Source: a bacterium
Lineage (GTDB): Bacteria > Bacillota_I > Bacilli_A > Izemoplasmatales > UBA1188
Direction of reading: 5' to 3'
Length of the DNA: 47,384 nucleotides
NCBI GenBank assembly: GCA_017960565.1
Contig: JAGCYY010000027.1
Coordinates: 1-47,384, forward strand
Part shown: piece by piece, positions 8,924 through 16,284 of the stretch
Position numbering within the stretch: the first letter of the stretch is position 1
Layout of the letters: each line of letters opens with the position of its first letter
Made by a program: the position numbers and the translations under genes
The notes under the pieces: generated by a model
Told to the model about the DNA's origin: nothing
Databases searched by the model: none
The model's input: only the letters and a program-made list of their open reading frames with translations

Positions 8924-10150
8924 ATGAAAAAATTATTTGCGATTATTACAAGTTTACTCTTATTCTTATCTTTCTCTTTAACTGGCTGTGGGAAGGGTCA
9001 AGAAAATGTCACAAGAGTAGAAATGGATATCAATCCAAGTGTTGAATTTATGGTAGATGCCAAAGGAAAAGTATCATCAGTTACAGCCTTAAATGATGAT
9101 GGAAGTATTCTCATTTCGGGTGAAACATTCGTTGGCTTAAAATATGAAGATGCAATGGAAAAAGCTGTCGAGCTTTCAGTTAGTCTAGGTTATATAAGCG
9201 ATAATGAAAGCGTAGAAGCTAAAGGCGAGATAAAGATTTCTGTATCAGGTGATGCCTCACGTGCTAAAGAAATTCAAACTAAAATCAATTCCACAGTAGA
9301 TAAATATTTAAAAGATAATAATGTTAACGCAAAAGTTGAAGAAGCTAAAGCAATGACTTTAGAAGAATTAAGAAGAGAAGCTGTAAACACTTCAATGGTC
9401 ACTGAAGAAGAAGCTAAATCAATGGATGAATCTCAATGTTTAAAAGTAATCTGTGCTTCAAGAATTGAAACTGCAGAATTAATCACAAAAGAAATGAGAG
9501 AAGCATATTATCGTGCAAAAGAATATAAAATTGAATTCGCTGAGAAAGAAGAAGTAGCGAATGCAATGAAAGATCTAACAGGTATCTATCAAACTGCATA
9601 TTCTCTTTATAAGACAGCTTTAGATGCATATAGTCAAGCAATTCAAAGATTAGATGAAGCAAGATATAATTATTTAGTATCCCCAGAATCTGATTATCAA
9701 AAAGCACTCGCAACACTAAGAGAAAAGAAAGTTGAATTTGTAAAAGAAAGAAATTATTGTCTTTCTTTAGATGTTAACGGCGAAGAATACATTAGAGTAT
9801 CTGCATCTTTAAAAGTTACTGAAGAAGAATATGACCAAATGGTTGAATCTTTAGAAAGACTTGGAAGTTCTATCAATTCTAGTTTAGAAACCCTTATTCA
9901 AGCCTTAAAAACAGCAGAAACAGCTTTAAATGAAGCCTACAACAAGCTCCCACTTCCTTCTGATTTTGAAGAAACATTAAAATCAAAAGCTAAAGAAACA
10001 GAAGAAAATATAAACAAACTAAAAGATTCATATTTTGAAGAATTTGAAAAAGCACACAAGAGTGATTTTAAAGCTTTAGAAAAACAAATAAGCGATCAAA
10101 AGAAAGCTATGTTAGAAAACGTTAAATCAAACAATTCTTCTAATAACTAA
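8924..10150 (+). CDS. Lipoprotein with RsgI-like extracellular (autoproteolysis-type) domain and coiled-coil C-terminus
   Basis: A 408-residue protein with lipobox LTGC (Cys22). Residues of about 29-110 (VEMDINPSVEFMVDAKGKV, then SVTALNDDGS) match the conserved periphery-facing domain of RsgI-type anti-sigma-I factors, including the Asn-Pro pair at which RsgI is known to self-cleave. The cytoplasmic sigma-binding segment and the transmembrane helix of true RsgI are absent, and the domain is instead anchored by lipid. Residues of about 115-408 are highly charged and helical with heptad-like spacing, probably coiled coil. The start has GAAGGTG before the ATG, and a TATAAT lies at 8875-8880. It is monocistronic between two terminators. 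Function is unknown; a wall-sensing or structural role is inference. Confidence 0.75.
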   Translation: MKKLFAIITSLLLFLSFSLTGCGKGQENVTRVEMDINPSVEFMVDAKGKVSSVTALNDDGSILISGETFVGLKYEDAMEKAVELSVSLGYISDNESVEAKGEIKISVSGDASRAKEIQTKINSTVDKYLKDNNVNAKVEEAKAMTLEELRREAVNTSMVTEEEAKSMDESQCLKVICASRIETAELITKEMREAYYRAKEYKIEFAEKEEVANAMKDLTGIYQTAYSLYKTALDAYSQAIQRLDEARYNYLVSPESDYQKALATLREKKVEFVKERNYCLSLDVNGEEYIRVSASLKVTEEEYDQMVESLERLGSSINSSLETLIQALKTAETALNEAYNKLPLPSDFEETLKSKAKETEENINKLKDSYFEEFEKAHKSDFKALEKQISDQKKAMLENVKSNNSSNN

Positions 10151-10171
10151 TCTTTTAGCAAAACAAAAAAT

Positions 10172-10205
10172 AATAAAGCCTCAGTTTTCTGAGGTTTTAT
10201 TATGC
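10172..10205 (+). terminator. Rho-independent terminator of the RsgI-like lipoprotein gene
   Basis: A 13-bp stem with one G-U pair (10172-10184 with 10189-10201) around CCTCAG-TTTT-CTGAGG, followed by a T-rich tail. Confidence 0.88.
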
Positions 10206-10247
10206 AGTAAATGATATAATATTTATAAATAGAAGGAATAAAAGGTT

Positions 10248-11600
10248 ATGATTCTAAAAGATTATTTGAAGACAGTTGATAAAGTTTATCATACAACTCT
10301 AAACCCTAAAGGACCTGGATCTGTAAGAATACATCTAGTTCCACCAAAAAACACTAGAGTAGGTATACCATGGGTTACCATAATCAATGGTTACTATATT
10401 CTCCCAATTCAGACATCTTGGGCTGTTTTATTATCGATATTCATAGAAGAATTGAATAAGACTAATGGTGTTCCTTTTGAATCGATGGATGAGATAATAG
10501 AAAATACAATCACTAAAGCAAAGGAGATTTTCTTTAATACCGAGGCAAAACTCATGAAAAAAGACTTAAGTGAAATACTTAAAGTTTTTGAAGATATTGC
10601 GAGAGGAAAAAACCCAACAAGTGAAATAGGCTTTATGACCCTTTCTAAATATAGTAAATTTATGGGTGCACCACATAGAATGGATTTAATGGTGTCATCT
10701 ATGAATAGTGGTGGAATTTGGAACTGTAATCAAGAATGTATCCATTGTTATGCCGGGGAAGAAATTATGGCTAATACAGATGAGCTTTCGACAGCCGATT
10801 GGTTAAAAATAATCGATAACCTAAAACTTGCTAGAGTTCCTATGGTTACTTTTACTGGTGGCGAGCCAACAATGAGAGATGATTTAGTTGATTTAGTCGA
10901 ACACGCTGACTGGTTTGTGACTAGACTAAACACAAATGGAATATTAATGACCAAAGATCTTGCAGAAAAGCTTTATAAAGCTAGCCTTGACAATGTTCAA
11001 TTTACCTTCTATTCAGTAGACAAAGACATCCACAACCTTCTTGTTGGAGGCAAGCATTTTGATGAGACAATAGAAGGGATTAAAAATGCGATAAACGCTG
11101 GACTTGATGTCAGTGTGAATACACCACTCTGTTCAATCAATAAAAATTATAAAGACACCATAGAATTCTTGATGACATTAGGTGTTAAATATTTTACTTG
11201 TAGTGGCTTAATCCCATCAGGAAAAGCCTTGGAAATTGAATCAACATCGACAAGATTATCAAAGAAAGAAATCACAAACATTGTAAAAGAAGCATATAAA
11301 TTCACCAGTGAAAATGGCCTTGAATTATCATTTACATCGCCTGGTTGGATAGATGATAAAGATTTAAAATCTATGAGAATGGTTGTACCATCTTGTGGCG
11401 CATGTCTTTCAAATATGGCTATTGCACCAAACGGCGATGTTCTTCCATGTCAATCATGGCTTCAAGGTGAAACGCTTGGAAATATCTTGGAACTCTCTTG
11501 GAATAAGATATGGAATTCAAAAATGTGCAAATCTCAAAGAAAATACTCAGCTAAAAATGAAAGAATATGTCCACTTGGATTAAAGGAGGCTAATGTATGA
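10248..11600 (+). CDS. Radical SAM/SPASM-type enzyme, putative peptide or protein modifier
   Basis: The 450-residue protein carries the radical SAM cluster motif C-x3-C-x2-C (Cys160, Cys164, Cys167) and the SAM-binding GGEP (204-207). The C-terminal region has Cys383, Cys386, Cys401, Cys427 and Cys441. Cys386-to-Cys401 fits the SPASM/twitch rule C-x9-G-x4-C, so one or two auxiliary Fe-S clusters are likely. Enzymes of this layout mature ribosomal peptides by forming thioether or carbon-carbon links. An N-terminal region of about 150 residues does not resemble a recognisable PqqD/RRE domain. The ATG is preceded by AGAAGGAATAAAAGG, and a TATAAT lies at 10215-10220. It ends in TGA inside ATGA, overlapping the next gene by four bases. 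The physical coupling points to that gene's product as substrate. Confidence 0.88.
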   Translation: MILKDYLKTVDKVYHTTLNPKGPGSVRIHLVPPKNTRVGIPWVTIINGYYILPIQTSWAVLLSIFIEELNKTNGVPFESMDEIIENTITKAKEIFFNTEAKLMKKDLSEILKVFEDIARGKNPTSEIGFMTLSKYSKFMGAPHRMDLMVSSMNSGGIWNCNQECIHCYAGEEIMANTDELSTADWLKIIDNLKLARVPMVTFTGGEPTMRDDLVDLVEHADWFVTRLNTNGILMTKDLAEKLYKASLDNVQFTFYSVDKDIHNLLVGGKHFDETIEGIKNAINAGLDVSVNTPLCSINKNYKDTIEFLMTLGVKYFTCSGLIPSGKALEIESTSTRLSKKEITNIVKEAYKFTSENGLELSFTSPGWIDDKDLKSMRMVVPSCGACLSNMAIAPNGDVLPCQSWLQGETLGNILELSWNKIWNSKMCKSQRKYSAKNERICPLGLKEANV

Positions 11601-12622
11601 AGAAATTACTAATTATTTTATTCCTCCTCCTATTCACATCATTATTACTTCCAGTATCGATTAAAGCTGATGAACCATCATATGTCTTAGATATTATAAA
11701 TGAATATAATATCACTATAGATCCACTTAGTGATGGGACCCTAAACATCAAATATCATATCAATTGGACAGTTCTTGATGATGAAATTGAAGGCCCTCTA
11801 ACCTGGGTTAAAATTGGTACAGCCAACAAACACATCAAGAATTTAAAAAATCTATCAGAAGATGTAGTAGAAAAAATAAGATATTATGATGATAGTGGAT
11901 CATTTGTTAGGGTAGATTTCATAAAAGAATATTACAAAGGCGAGACTGTAGATTTTACTTTTTCTATAAATCAAAGCCGTATATTCACACTAGCTGATGA
12001 TGGAAAAAGAGTAGAATATGGATTCATTCCAGGTTGGTTTCCGGACTCAAAAGTCACATCTATCACGATAGATTGGAAAGCAGGTGATGGTGAAATAATC
12101 ACAACTGGAGATTTAATTGATGGTTATTATCACACATCATCATCTCTAAATTTCAATGAAACAATTCAAGTATCATATGCATATAATAGAGATGTGTTCC
12201 CAGAACTAGATCCTAAAAAAGATTATATAAGTTATGAAGATGAAGCTGCATTCATCGGATTTATAATTGTATTCGTTATAGTCGCAGCTATCGTTGTTGT
12301 GGTGATAATTGTTAAGATTGCTGAAGAAAAATCAAATGATGGCTATGATGCAAATTCTGGATTTAGTGGGCACTATTATTGGTATTATCCATACTATATG
12401 CCAAGACATAGAAGAATGGGCTATAATAGGCTTGGAAAATCAATTTCTGATTCAAGACCAACAGTCATCGCAAAAAAAGAAGCGATGAAATCAAGCAGTG
12501 GTAGTTCATGTGCTTGTGCATGTGCATGTGCTTGTGCCGGTGGAGGGAGAGCTGGCTGTTCTCGAAAAGATTTCTATGAAGCGCATAATCTTGAAAAAAT
12601 CAAAGAATCATTAAATAAATAA
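11597..12622 (+). CDS. Single-pass membrane protein with cytoplasmic Cys-Ala repeat tail, candidate radical SAM substrate
   Basis: A 341-residue protein I do not recognise as a named family. A signal peptide (residues 1-24, ending IKA) is followed by an extracellular domain of about 190 residues, somewhat like DUF2207-type beta-rich domains. One hydrophobic helix (about 218-241) comes next, then a Tyr-rich stretch (YYWYYPYYMPRHRR) and the tail. The tail reads CACACACACAGGGRAGCS (residues 305-322; Cys305, 307, 309, 311, 313, 321), and then RKDFYEAHNLEKI. With the signal peptide cleaved, the tail should be cytoplasmic and reachable by the cytosolic radical SAM enzyme. The start codon overlaps the stop of that enzyme gene (ATGA), with AGGAGG just upstream. 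The Cys-Ala tail might alternatively bind metal without any modification. Confidence 0.8.
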   Translation: MKKLLIILFLLLFTSLLLPVSIKADEPSYVLDIINEYNITIDPLSDGTLNIKYHINWTVLDDEIEGPLTWVKIGTANKHIKNLKNLSEDVVEKIRYYDDSGSFVRVDFIKEYYKGETVDFTFSINQSRIFTLADDGKRVEYGFIPGWFPDSKVTSITIDWKAGDGEIITTGDLIDGYYHTSSSLNFNETIQVSYAYNRDVFPELDPKKDYISYEDEAAFIGFIIVFVIVAAIVVVVIIVKIAEEKSNDGYDANSGFSGHYYWYYPYYMPRHRRMGYNRLGKSISDSRPTVIAKKEAMKSSSGSSCACACACACAGGGRAGCSRKDFYEAHNLEKIKESLNK

Positions 12623-12626
12623 TTTC

Positions 12627-12656
12627 AAAGGCTTAGTTTTTCTAAGTCTTTTATTT
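12627..12656 (+). terminator. Terminator of the radical SAM operon
   Basis: A 10-bp stem with one G-U pair (12627-12636 with 12642-12651, core GGCTTAG/CTAAGTC) is followed by TTTTATTTTT-like sequence. It ends the two-gene unit. Confidence 0.82.
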
Positions 12657-12661
12657 TTAAG

Positions 12662-12688
12662 ATAGAAATTTCAATTTAAAATTTCTAT
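12662..12688. other. A+T-only perfect hairpin between terminator and T-box promoter
   Basis: ATAGAAATTT (12662-12671) and AAATTTCTAT (12679-12688) pair perfectly around a 7-base loop. It may act as a second terminator, but no clear T-run follows. No function can be assigned. Confidence 0.4.
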
Positions 12689-12744
12689 TTCTAACATTTC
12701 AAATATATTATTAAAATATTTTTATTATTTTTTTAAAAAACGTG

Positions 12745-12773
12745 TTGACAGAAAAAACATGAGAGTATAAAAT
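12745..12773 (+). promoter_or_regulatory. Sigma-A-type promoter of the T-box transcript
   Basis: A consensus TTGACA (12745-12750), a spacer of exactly 17 bases and TAAAAT (12768-12773) lie directly ahead of the T-box leader. Confidence 0.75.
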
Positions 12774-12779
12774 GTTCGC

Positions 12780-13046
12780 AACACAATGAAGGGAAATAGT
12801 ATTCTATAAGGATCTTCAAGCGAGTTGCGATTGGTGTAAGGCAATAAGAAAGAGATAGATGAACGCGTCCTGGAGTGGCTTTCCTGAATACATAGGGAAA
12901 GACGGTCTTGTCAATCGATAAATATGACTTTGAATCAATAGACTCAATAAGGTTACTATCGTGAGGTAGTAGCGAACTGAGGTGGTATCGCGTAATACTT
13001 ACGCCCTCAGGTAAATTATTTTACCTAAGGGCGTTTTATTTACTCT
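12780..13046 (+). ncRNA. T-box leader (tRNA-sensing riboswitch)
   Basis: The parts appear in the expected order. The stem I AGTA bulge is at 12798-12801. The distal stem I hairpin is TTGC/GCAA (12825-12828 with 12841-12844) enclosing GATTGGTGTAAG. The specifier region GAACGCGTCC is at 12861-12870. The T-box element GAACTGAGGTGGTATCGCG is at 12974-12992. A terminator at 13002-13037 has a 14-bp stem with one mismatch and TTTTATTT. The bulge base in TGGT (12983-12986) predicts a tRNA with discriminator A. The specifier is not certain: CGC (Arg), GCG (Ala) and AAC (Asn) all fall in the loop. Spacing and the following purine favour CGC, and the discriminator argues against Asn. It controls the M28 peptidase lipoprotein. 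Confidence 0.9.
13002..13037 (+). terminator. Attenuator terminator of the T-box leader
   Basis: The stem 13002-13015 with 13020-13033 (CGCCCTCAGGTAAA pairing with TTTACCTAAGGGCG, one mismatch) is followed by TTTTATTT. Uncharged tRNA would favour the alternative antiterminator formed with the T-box sequence upstream. Confidence 0.88.
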
Positions 13047-13073
13047 AATCCCTTAGGAACAAGGAGGAGAAAA

Positions 13074-14342
13074 ATGAAAAAGAGTATTAAGGGTATCATA
13101 TCATTAATAGCGCTATTTCTTTTAGTTTTTTCATTATCCTATCTTGTGGGTTGTGATTCAGCTAATAATAGCGAACTAGCTTCGTTAGAAGCTAAAATTG
13201 AAAGTCTAGAGAACGAACTAAAATCAATTAAGAACCTAGAGACAGAAAACCAAGATAATATAAATAAGGTTCAAGAAGCAGTTAATTCTCTACTTCCAAA
13301 AGAAGATATGGCAGAAGAATGCTACGAAAAGTTAAAGTATATTGATACTGCTCTATCTAATAGAGATGCTTTCAGTGGGTCAGAATATCTTCTTTCAGAG
13401 AAATGGATAACATGGACACTGATGGAAGCTGGGTATCAAGAAAAGGACATCGTTAAACAAAATGTCGAATATACTAAATACTGCACAAGCGATGCATTCA
13501 ATGCCGTTAAACAAGCAAAAATGAGTTATGTTACTGATGGACTAACATATTCAAGAAGTGGAAGAAATTATGTTGAAGATGAAGAAGGAACGTATCAAAA
13601 AGTTACTGTGACATCACATAACCTAATTCTCAAAAAACCAGGTAAATCGAATAAACAGATTATCGTTGGCGGCCATTTTGATGGCGATGGTACTGGTGAT
13701 AATGGATCTGGTGTATCTTTGATGTTAACTATCGCAGAAAAGATTCAATCAATAGAAACACCATACACAATTGTCTTTGTGTTCTTTACACTTGAAGAAT
13801 ATGGCCTTTATGGTTCAAAAGCTTATGTTGATTCTATGACTGATGAAGAAATCGCTAATACAATATATATGATAAACATAGATTCAATAGTATGCGGTGA
13901 TTATTGCTCGCTATATAGTGGTGTCCAAGATGATGAGAAAATGGCAGTTGAAGATGCAGAACCATATTATAATGCTTTAAATGTTGCAGAAGAACTTGGA
14001 CTCACATTCTATACTAATCCATGGACATATGATAATCCAGCTCCAGGATATGATTCACCTGATTATGCGTCACCTTCAACTGGTGACTGGAGTGACCATG
14101 CACCATTTGCTAAAAAAGGTATAAAATATCTATATTTTGAGGCAACTAACTGGTATATTCCTGGACCATATAATGAATATGATGGATATGGTGAATCTTA
14201 TATTGTTGGAATGCTTATGAATACTAAAAACGACTATCTTGATTATATTGAAAAATATTACCCAGGTAGACCTTATAAACACTTTGATATGTATTCGAAA
14301 TTACTAATGGCATTAGTAACGCAGGATAATCTCTCTTTCTAA
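13074..14342 (+). CDS. M28-family zinc peptidase lipoprotein
   Basis: The 422-residue protein has lipobox LVGC (Cys27), a coiled-coil stalk (about 33-75, heptads of Leu and Glu) and an M28 peptidase domain. The metal ligands expected of the family are visible: HFD (His201, Asp203), GDNGSG (Asp209), EEYG (Glu241/Glu242), NIDS (Asp270) and SDHAPF (His342). M28 enzymes are mostly aminopeptidases, so this one probably frees amino acids from peptides outside the cell. The ATG has a perfect AAGGAGGAG ribosome site and follows the T-box terminator by about 36 bases, so expression should rise when a particular tRNA is uncharged. That links extracellular proteolysis to amino-acid hunger. Confidence 0.9.
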   Translation: MKKSIKGIISLIALFLLVFSLSYLVGCDSANNSELASLEAKIESLENELKSIKNLETENQDNINKVQEAVNSLLPKEDMAEECYEKLKYIDTALSNRDAFSGSEYLLSEKWITWTLMEAGYQEKDIVKQNVEYTKYCTSDAFNAVKQAKMSYVTDGLTYSRSGRNYVEDEEGTYQKVTVTSHNLILKKPGKSNKQIIVGGHFDGDGTGDNGSGVSLMLTIAEKIQSIETPYTIVFVFFTLEEYGLYGSKAYVDSMTDEEIANTIYMINIDSIVCGDYCSLYSGVQDDEKMAVEDAEPYYNALNVAEELGLTFYTNPWTYDNPAPGYDSPDYASPSTGDWSDHAPFAKKGIKYLYFEATNWYIPGPYNEYDGYGESYIVGMLMNTKNDYLDYIEKYYPGRPYKHFDMYSKLLMALVTQDNLSF

Positions 14343-14353
14343 TATAGAAAGGT

Positions 14354-14390
14354 AAAGGCTCTTCGTTTTGAAGAGCCTTTATTTTAATTT
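14354..14390. terminator. Bidirectional terminator between M28 peptidase and recN
   Basis: A perfect 11-bp stem AAAGGCTCTTC/GAAGAGCCTTT (14354-14364 with 14370-14380) is followed by ATTTTAATTT on the plus strand. The stem sits 4 bases from the recN stop codon and can serve both genes. Confidence 0.88.
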
Positions 14391-16057
14391 CTAATCACCA
14401 TTTCTTTTGCGTATTTTAATTGACTATCTGTAACCTTATCTCCACTTATCATCTTAGCGATTTCATATATCTTTTCATCGAGAGATAGTTCAGAGACACT
14501 TGTATATGTTCTACCATTTTTAACCTCTTTGCTGATTTTTAAATGATTTTTAGACATTGAAGCAACTTGAGGTAGATGTGTTATAGAAATAACTTGTGTT
14601 GATAATGATATTTCATAAATCTTATTCGCAACTTTTCCTGCAATCTCACCAGAAATACCAGTATCAATTTCATCAAATATAACTGTAGATATTTTTTGAG
14701 ATTTTATGAAAAGAGCTTTTAAGGCAAGCATAATTCTGGATGCTTCACCACCAGATATTGTTTTAGATAGAGGTTTTAATCCTTCACCTACATTGGTTTC
14801 AATTAGGAAATCTATATTATCAATACCGCTGTCTTTAAAAATTGTTCCAGAATAGTCAACTTCTTTATCTTGCCTTATAAAATCGACTTTAAATCTTGCC
14901 TTAAGCGATAGATCAGCCATATTCTTTTCTAATTCTTTTTCAATAGATGAAGAGATGTTTTCCCTTATCTTAGATAGTTCAAGCGCAGATTCATATGTTT
15001 TAGCATATAAATTTATAAGTTCTAATTTGATTTCTTTTAATATATCATCATAATTCTCAGTTGGTTTTAAGAGATTAGATAAAGAATCACGATAAGAAAT
15101 CAGTTCTTCAGTAGACATCTTATATTTTTTCTTTAAATTATCTAAATCATTTAGTCTTGTCTCTAAATTATTTAATTCAACAGGATCATAATCAAGTTTA
15201 TCGAAGTCTTTCTTTAGATCATTAAATATACTATCAATTTCAAAATAATAGTCATTGAGTTTTTCGGTAGTAGAAGAATATTCTTTTTGATACTTAGATA
15301 ATTTTTCTGTGAGATCTCTAACTTCATATAATTTATCTAAAAAATCTTCATGAACTAAAGCATTTGTTTCTTCTAAAATGTTATAGACCTTATCGTAGTT
15401 CTTCAACAATTCAATCTTGTTTTGAATTTTATTTTCTTCATCAAGTGAGAGATTATAATCAGTCAATTCTTTTAGATGATATTCATAAATATCTCTTTTT
15501 TGATTTATATCATCAATCTTCTTTTGTATCATATTTAATTCGTTCTTTTTCTCTCTAAAAGAAGAAAGATTCAAAAGATATTTATCTTGATATTCTTTAA
15601 TAAGATCATATTTAAAACCATCGACAATTTCTAAATAATTTTCAGGATTTAGAATTTTTTGCATATCAAATTGCATATGTATATCAGCAAGATATTTAGA
15701 TATCTTCTTTAAATCTTGTAGAGTAATGGCTGTGTCATTTATTTTAACTGCACTCTTTGTCTGAGAAATAATTCTTTGTACTTTAATTTTAGAATCTATG
15801 ATTGGGATATTAAGATTTTCAAGAAGAGCTTTAAGATGGATATTATTTATGTTGAAATAGCCGATTATTTCAGCTTTATCAAATCCTGTTCTAATCATTT
15901 CTAACTGCGCTCTTTCCCCTAGAAGCAAGCTTAATGAATCAATAATTAAGCTTTTTCCAGCACCTGTTTCACCAGTTAAAACAGTGAGTCCATCTTTGAA
16001 AGATATATCGATATTTTCAATAATCGCGAAGTTAGATACCACTAGCCTTTCAAGCAT
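14384..16057 (-). CDS. recN: DNA repair protein RecN
   Basis: RecN is an SMC-like ATPase that acts early at double-strand breaks. The 557-residue protein starts MLERLVVSNFAIIENIDI. It has Walker A GETGAGKS within the first 40 residues, a long coiled-coil middle rich in Lys/Glu/Leu/Asn (about 150-370), the signature SGGEASR and Walker B VIFDEIDTGISG near the C-terminus, followed by ITHLPQVAS. The length is normal for RecN. The start has GGAGGTG on the minus strand 7 bases upstream. In many Bacilli recN follows argR; here it stands alone between convergent and divergent neighbours. Confidence 0.96.
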   Translation of the reverse strand: MLERLVVSNFAIIENIDISFKDGLTVLTGETGAGKSLIIDSLSLLLGERAQLEMIRTGFDKAEIIGYFNINNIHLKALLENLNIPIIDSKIKVQRIISQTKSAVKINDTAITLQDLKKISKYLADIHMQFDMQKILNPENYLEIVDGFKYDLIKEYQDKYLLNLSSFREKKNELNMIQKKIDDINQKRDIYEYHLKELTDYNLSLDEENKIQNKIELLKNYDKVYNILEETNALVHEDFLDKLYEVRDLTEKLSKYQKEYSSTTEKLNDYYFEIDSIFNDLKKDFDKLDYDPVELNNLETRLNDLDNLKKKYKMSTEELISYRDSLSNLLKPTENYDDILKEIKLELINLYAKTYESALELSKIRENISSSIEKELEKNMADLSLKARFKVDFIRQDKEVDYSGTIFKDSGIDNIDFLIETNVGEGLKPLSKTISGGEASRIMLALKALFIKSQKISTVIFDEIDTGISGEIAGKVANKIYEISLSTQVISITHLPQVASMSKNHLKISKEVKNGRTYTSVSELSLDEKIYEIAKMISGDKVTDSQLKYAKEMVIRN

Positions 16058-16199
16058 AAAACACCTCCAATTATCTATCTATTTTTATACCATAAATCGA
16101 GAAAAAATACAATATCAAGATAAGATTATAATACAATTATATAAAATATTAATAAATGGCTAAATATGGCGAAAATATATAATATAATTTATCAAATTT

Positions 16200-16224
16200 A
16201 AAGAGAATTGTTTCTCTTTTTTTC
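16200..16224 (+). terminator. Terminator-like hairpin in the leader of the MATE gene
   Basis: AAAGAGAA (16200-16207) and TTCTCTTT (16212-16219) form an 8-bp stem followed by a T-run. No plus-strand gene lies upstream (recN is on the minus strand), while TATAAT-like boxes occur at about 16125 and 16178-16188. It may be an attenuator for the MATE gene or the end of a short transcript. Confidence 0.5.
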
Positions 16225-16284
16225 TTTATTAATTTATATATGTAGTGCATAATATATTTATACTTATATAATAGGTGATAGAAT

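Noticed and set aside
10248..10700. PqqD-like/RRE peptide-recognition domain at the N-terminus of the radical SAM protein
   Set aside because: The region is long enough, but the hydrophobic pattern does not convincingly match; left as an unassigned N-terminal region.
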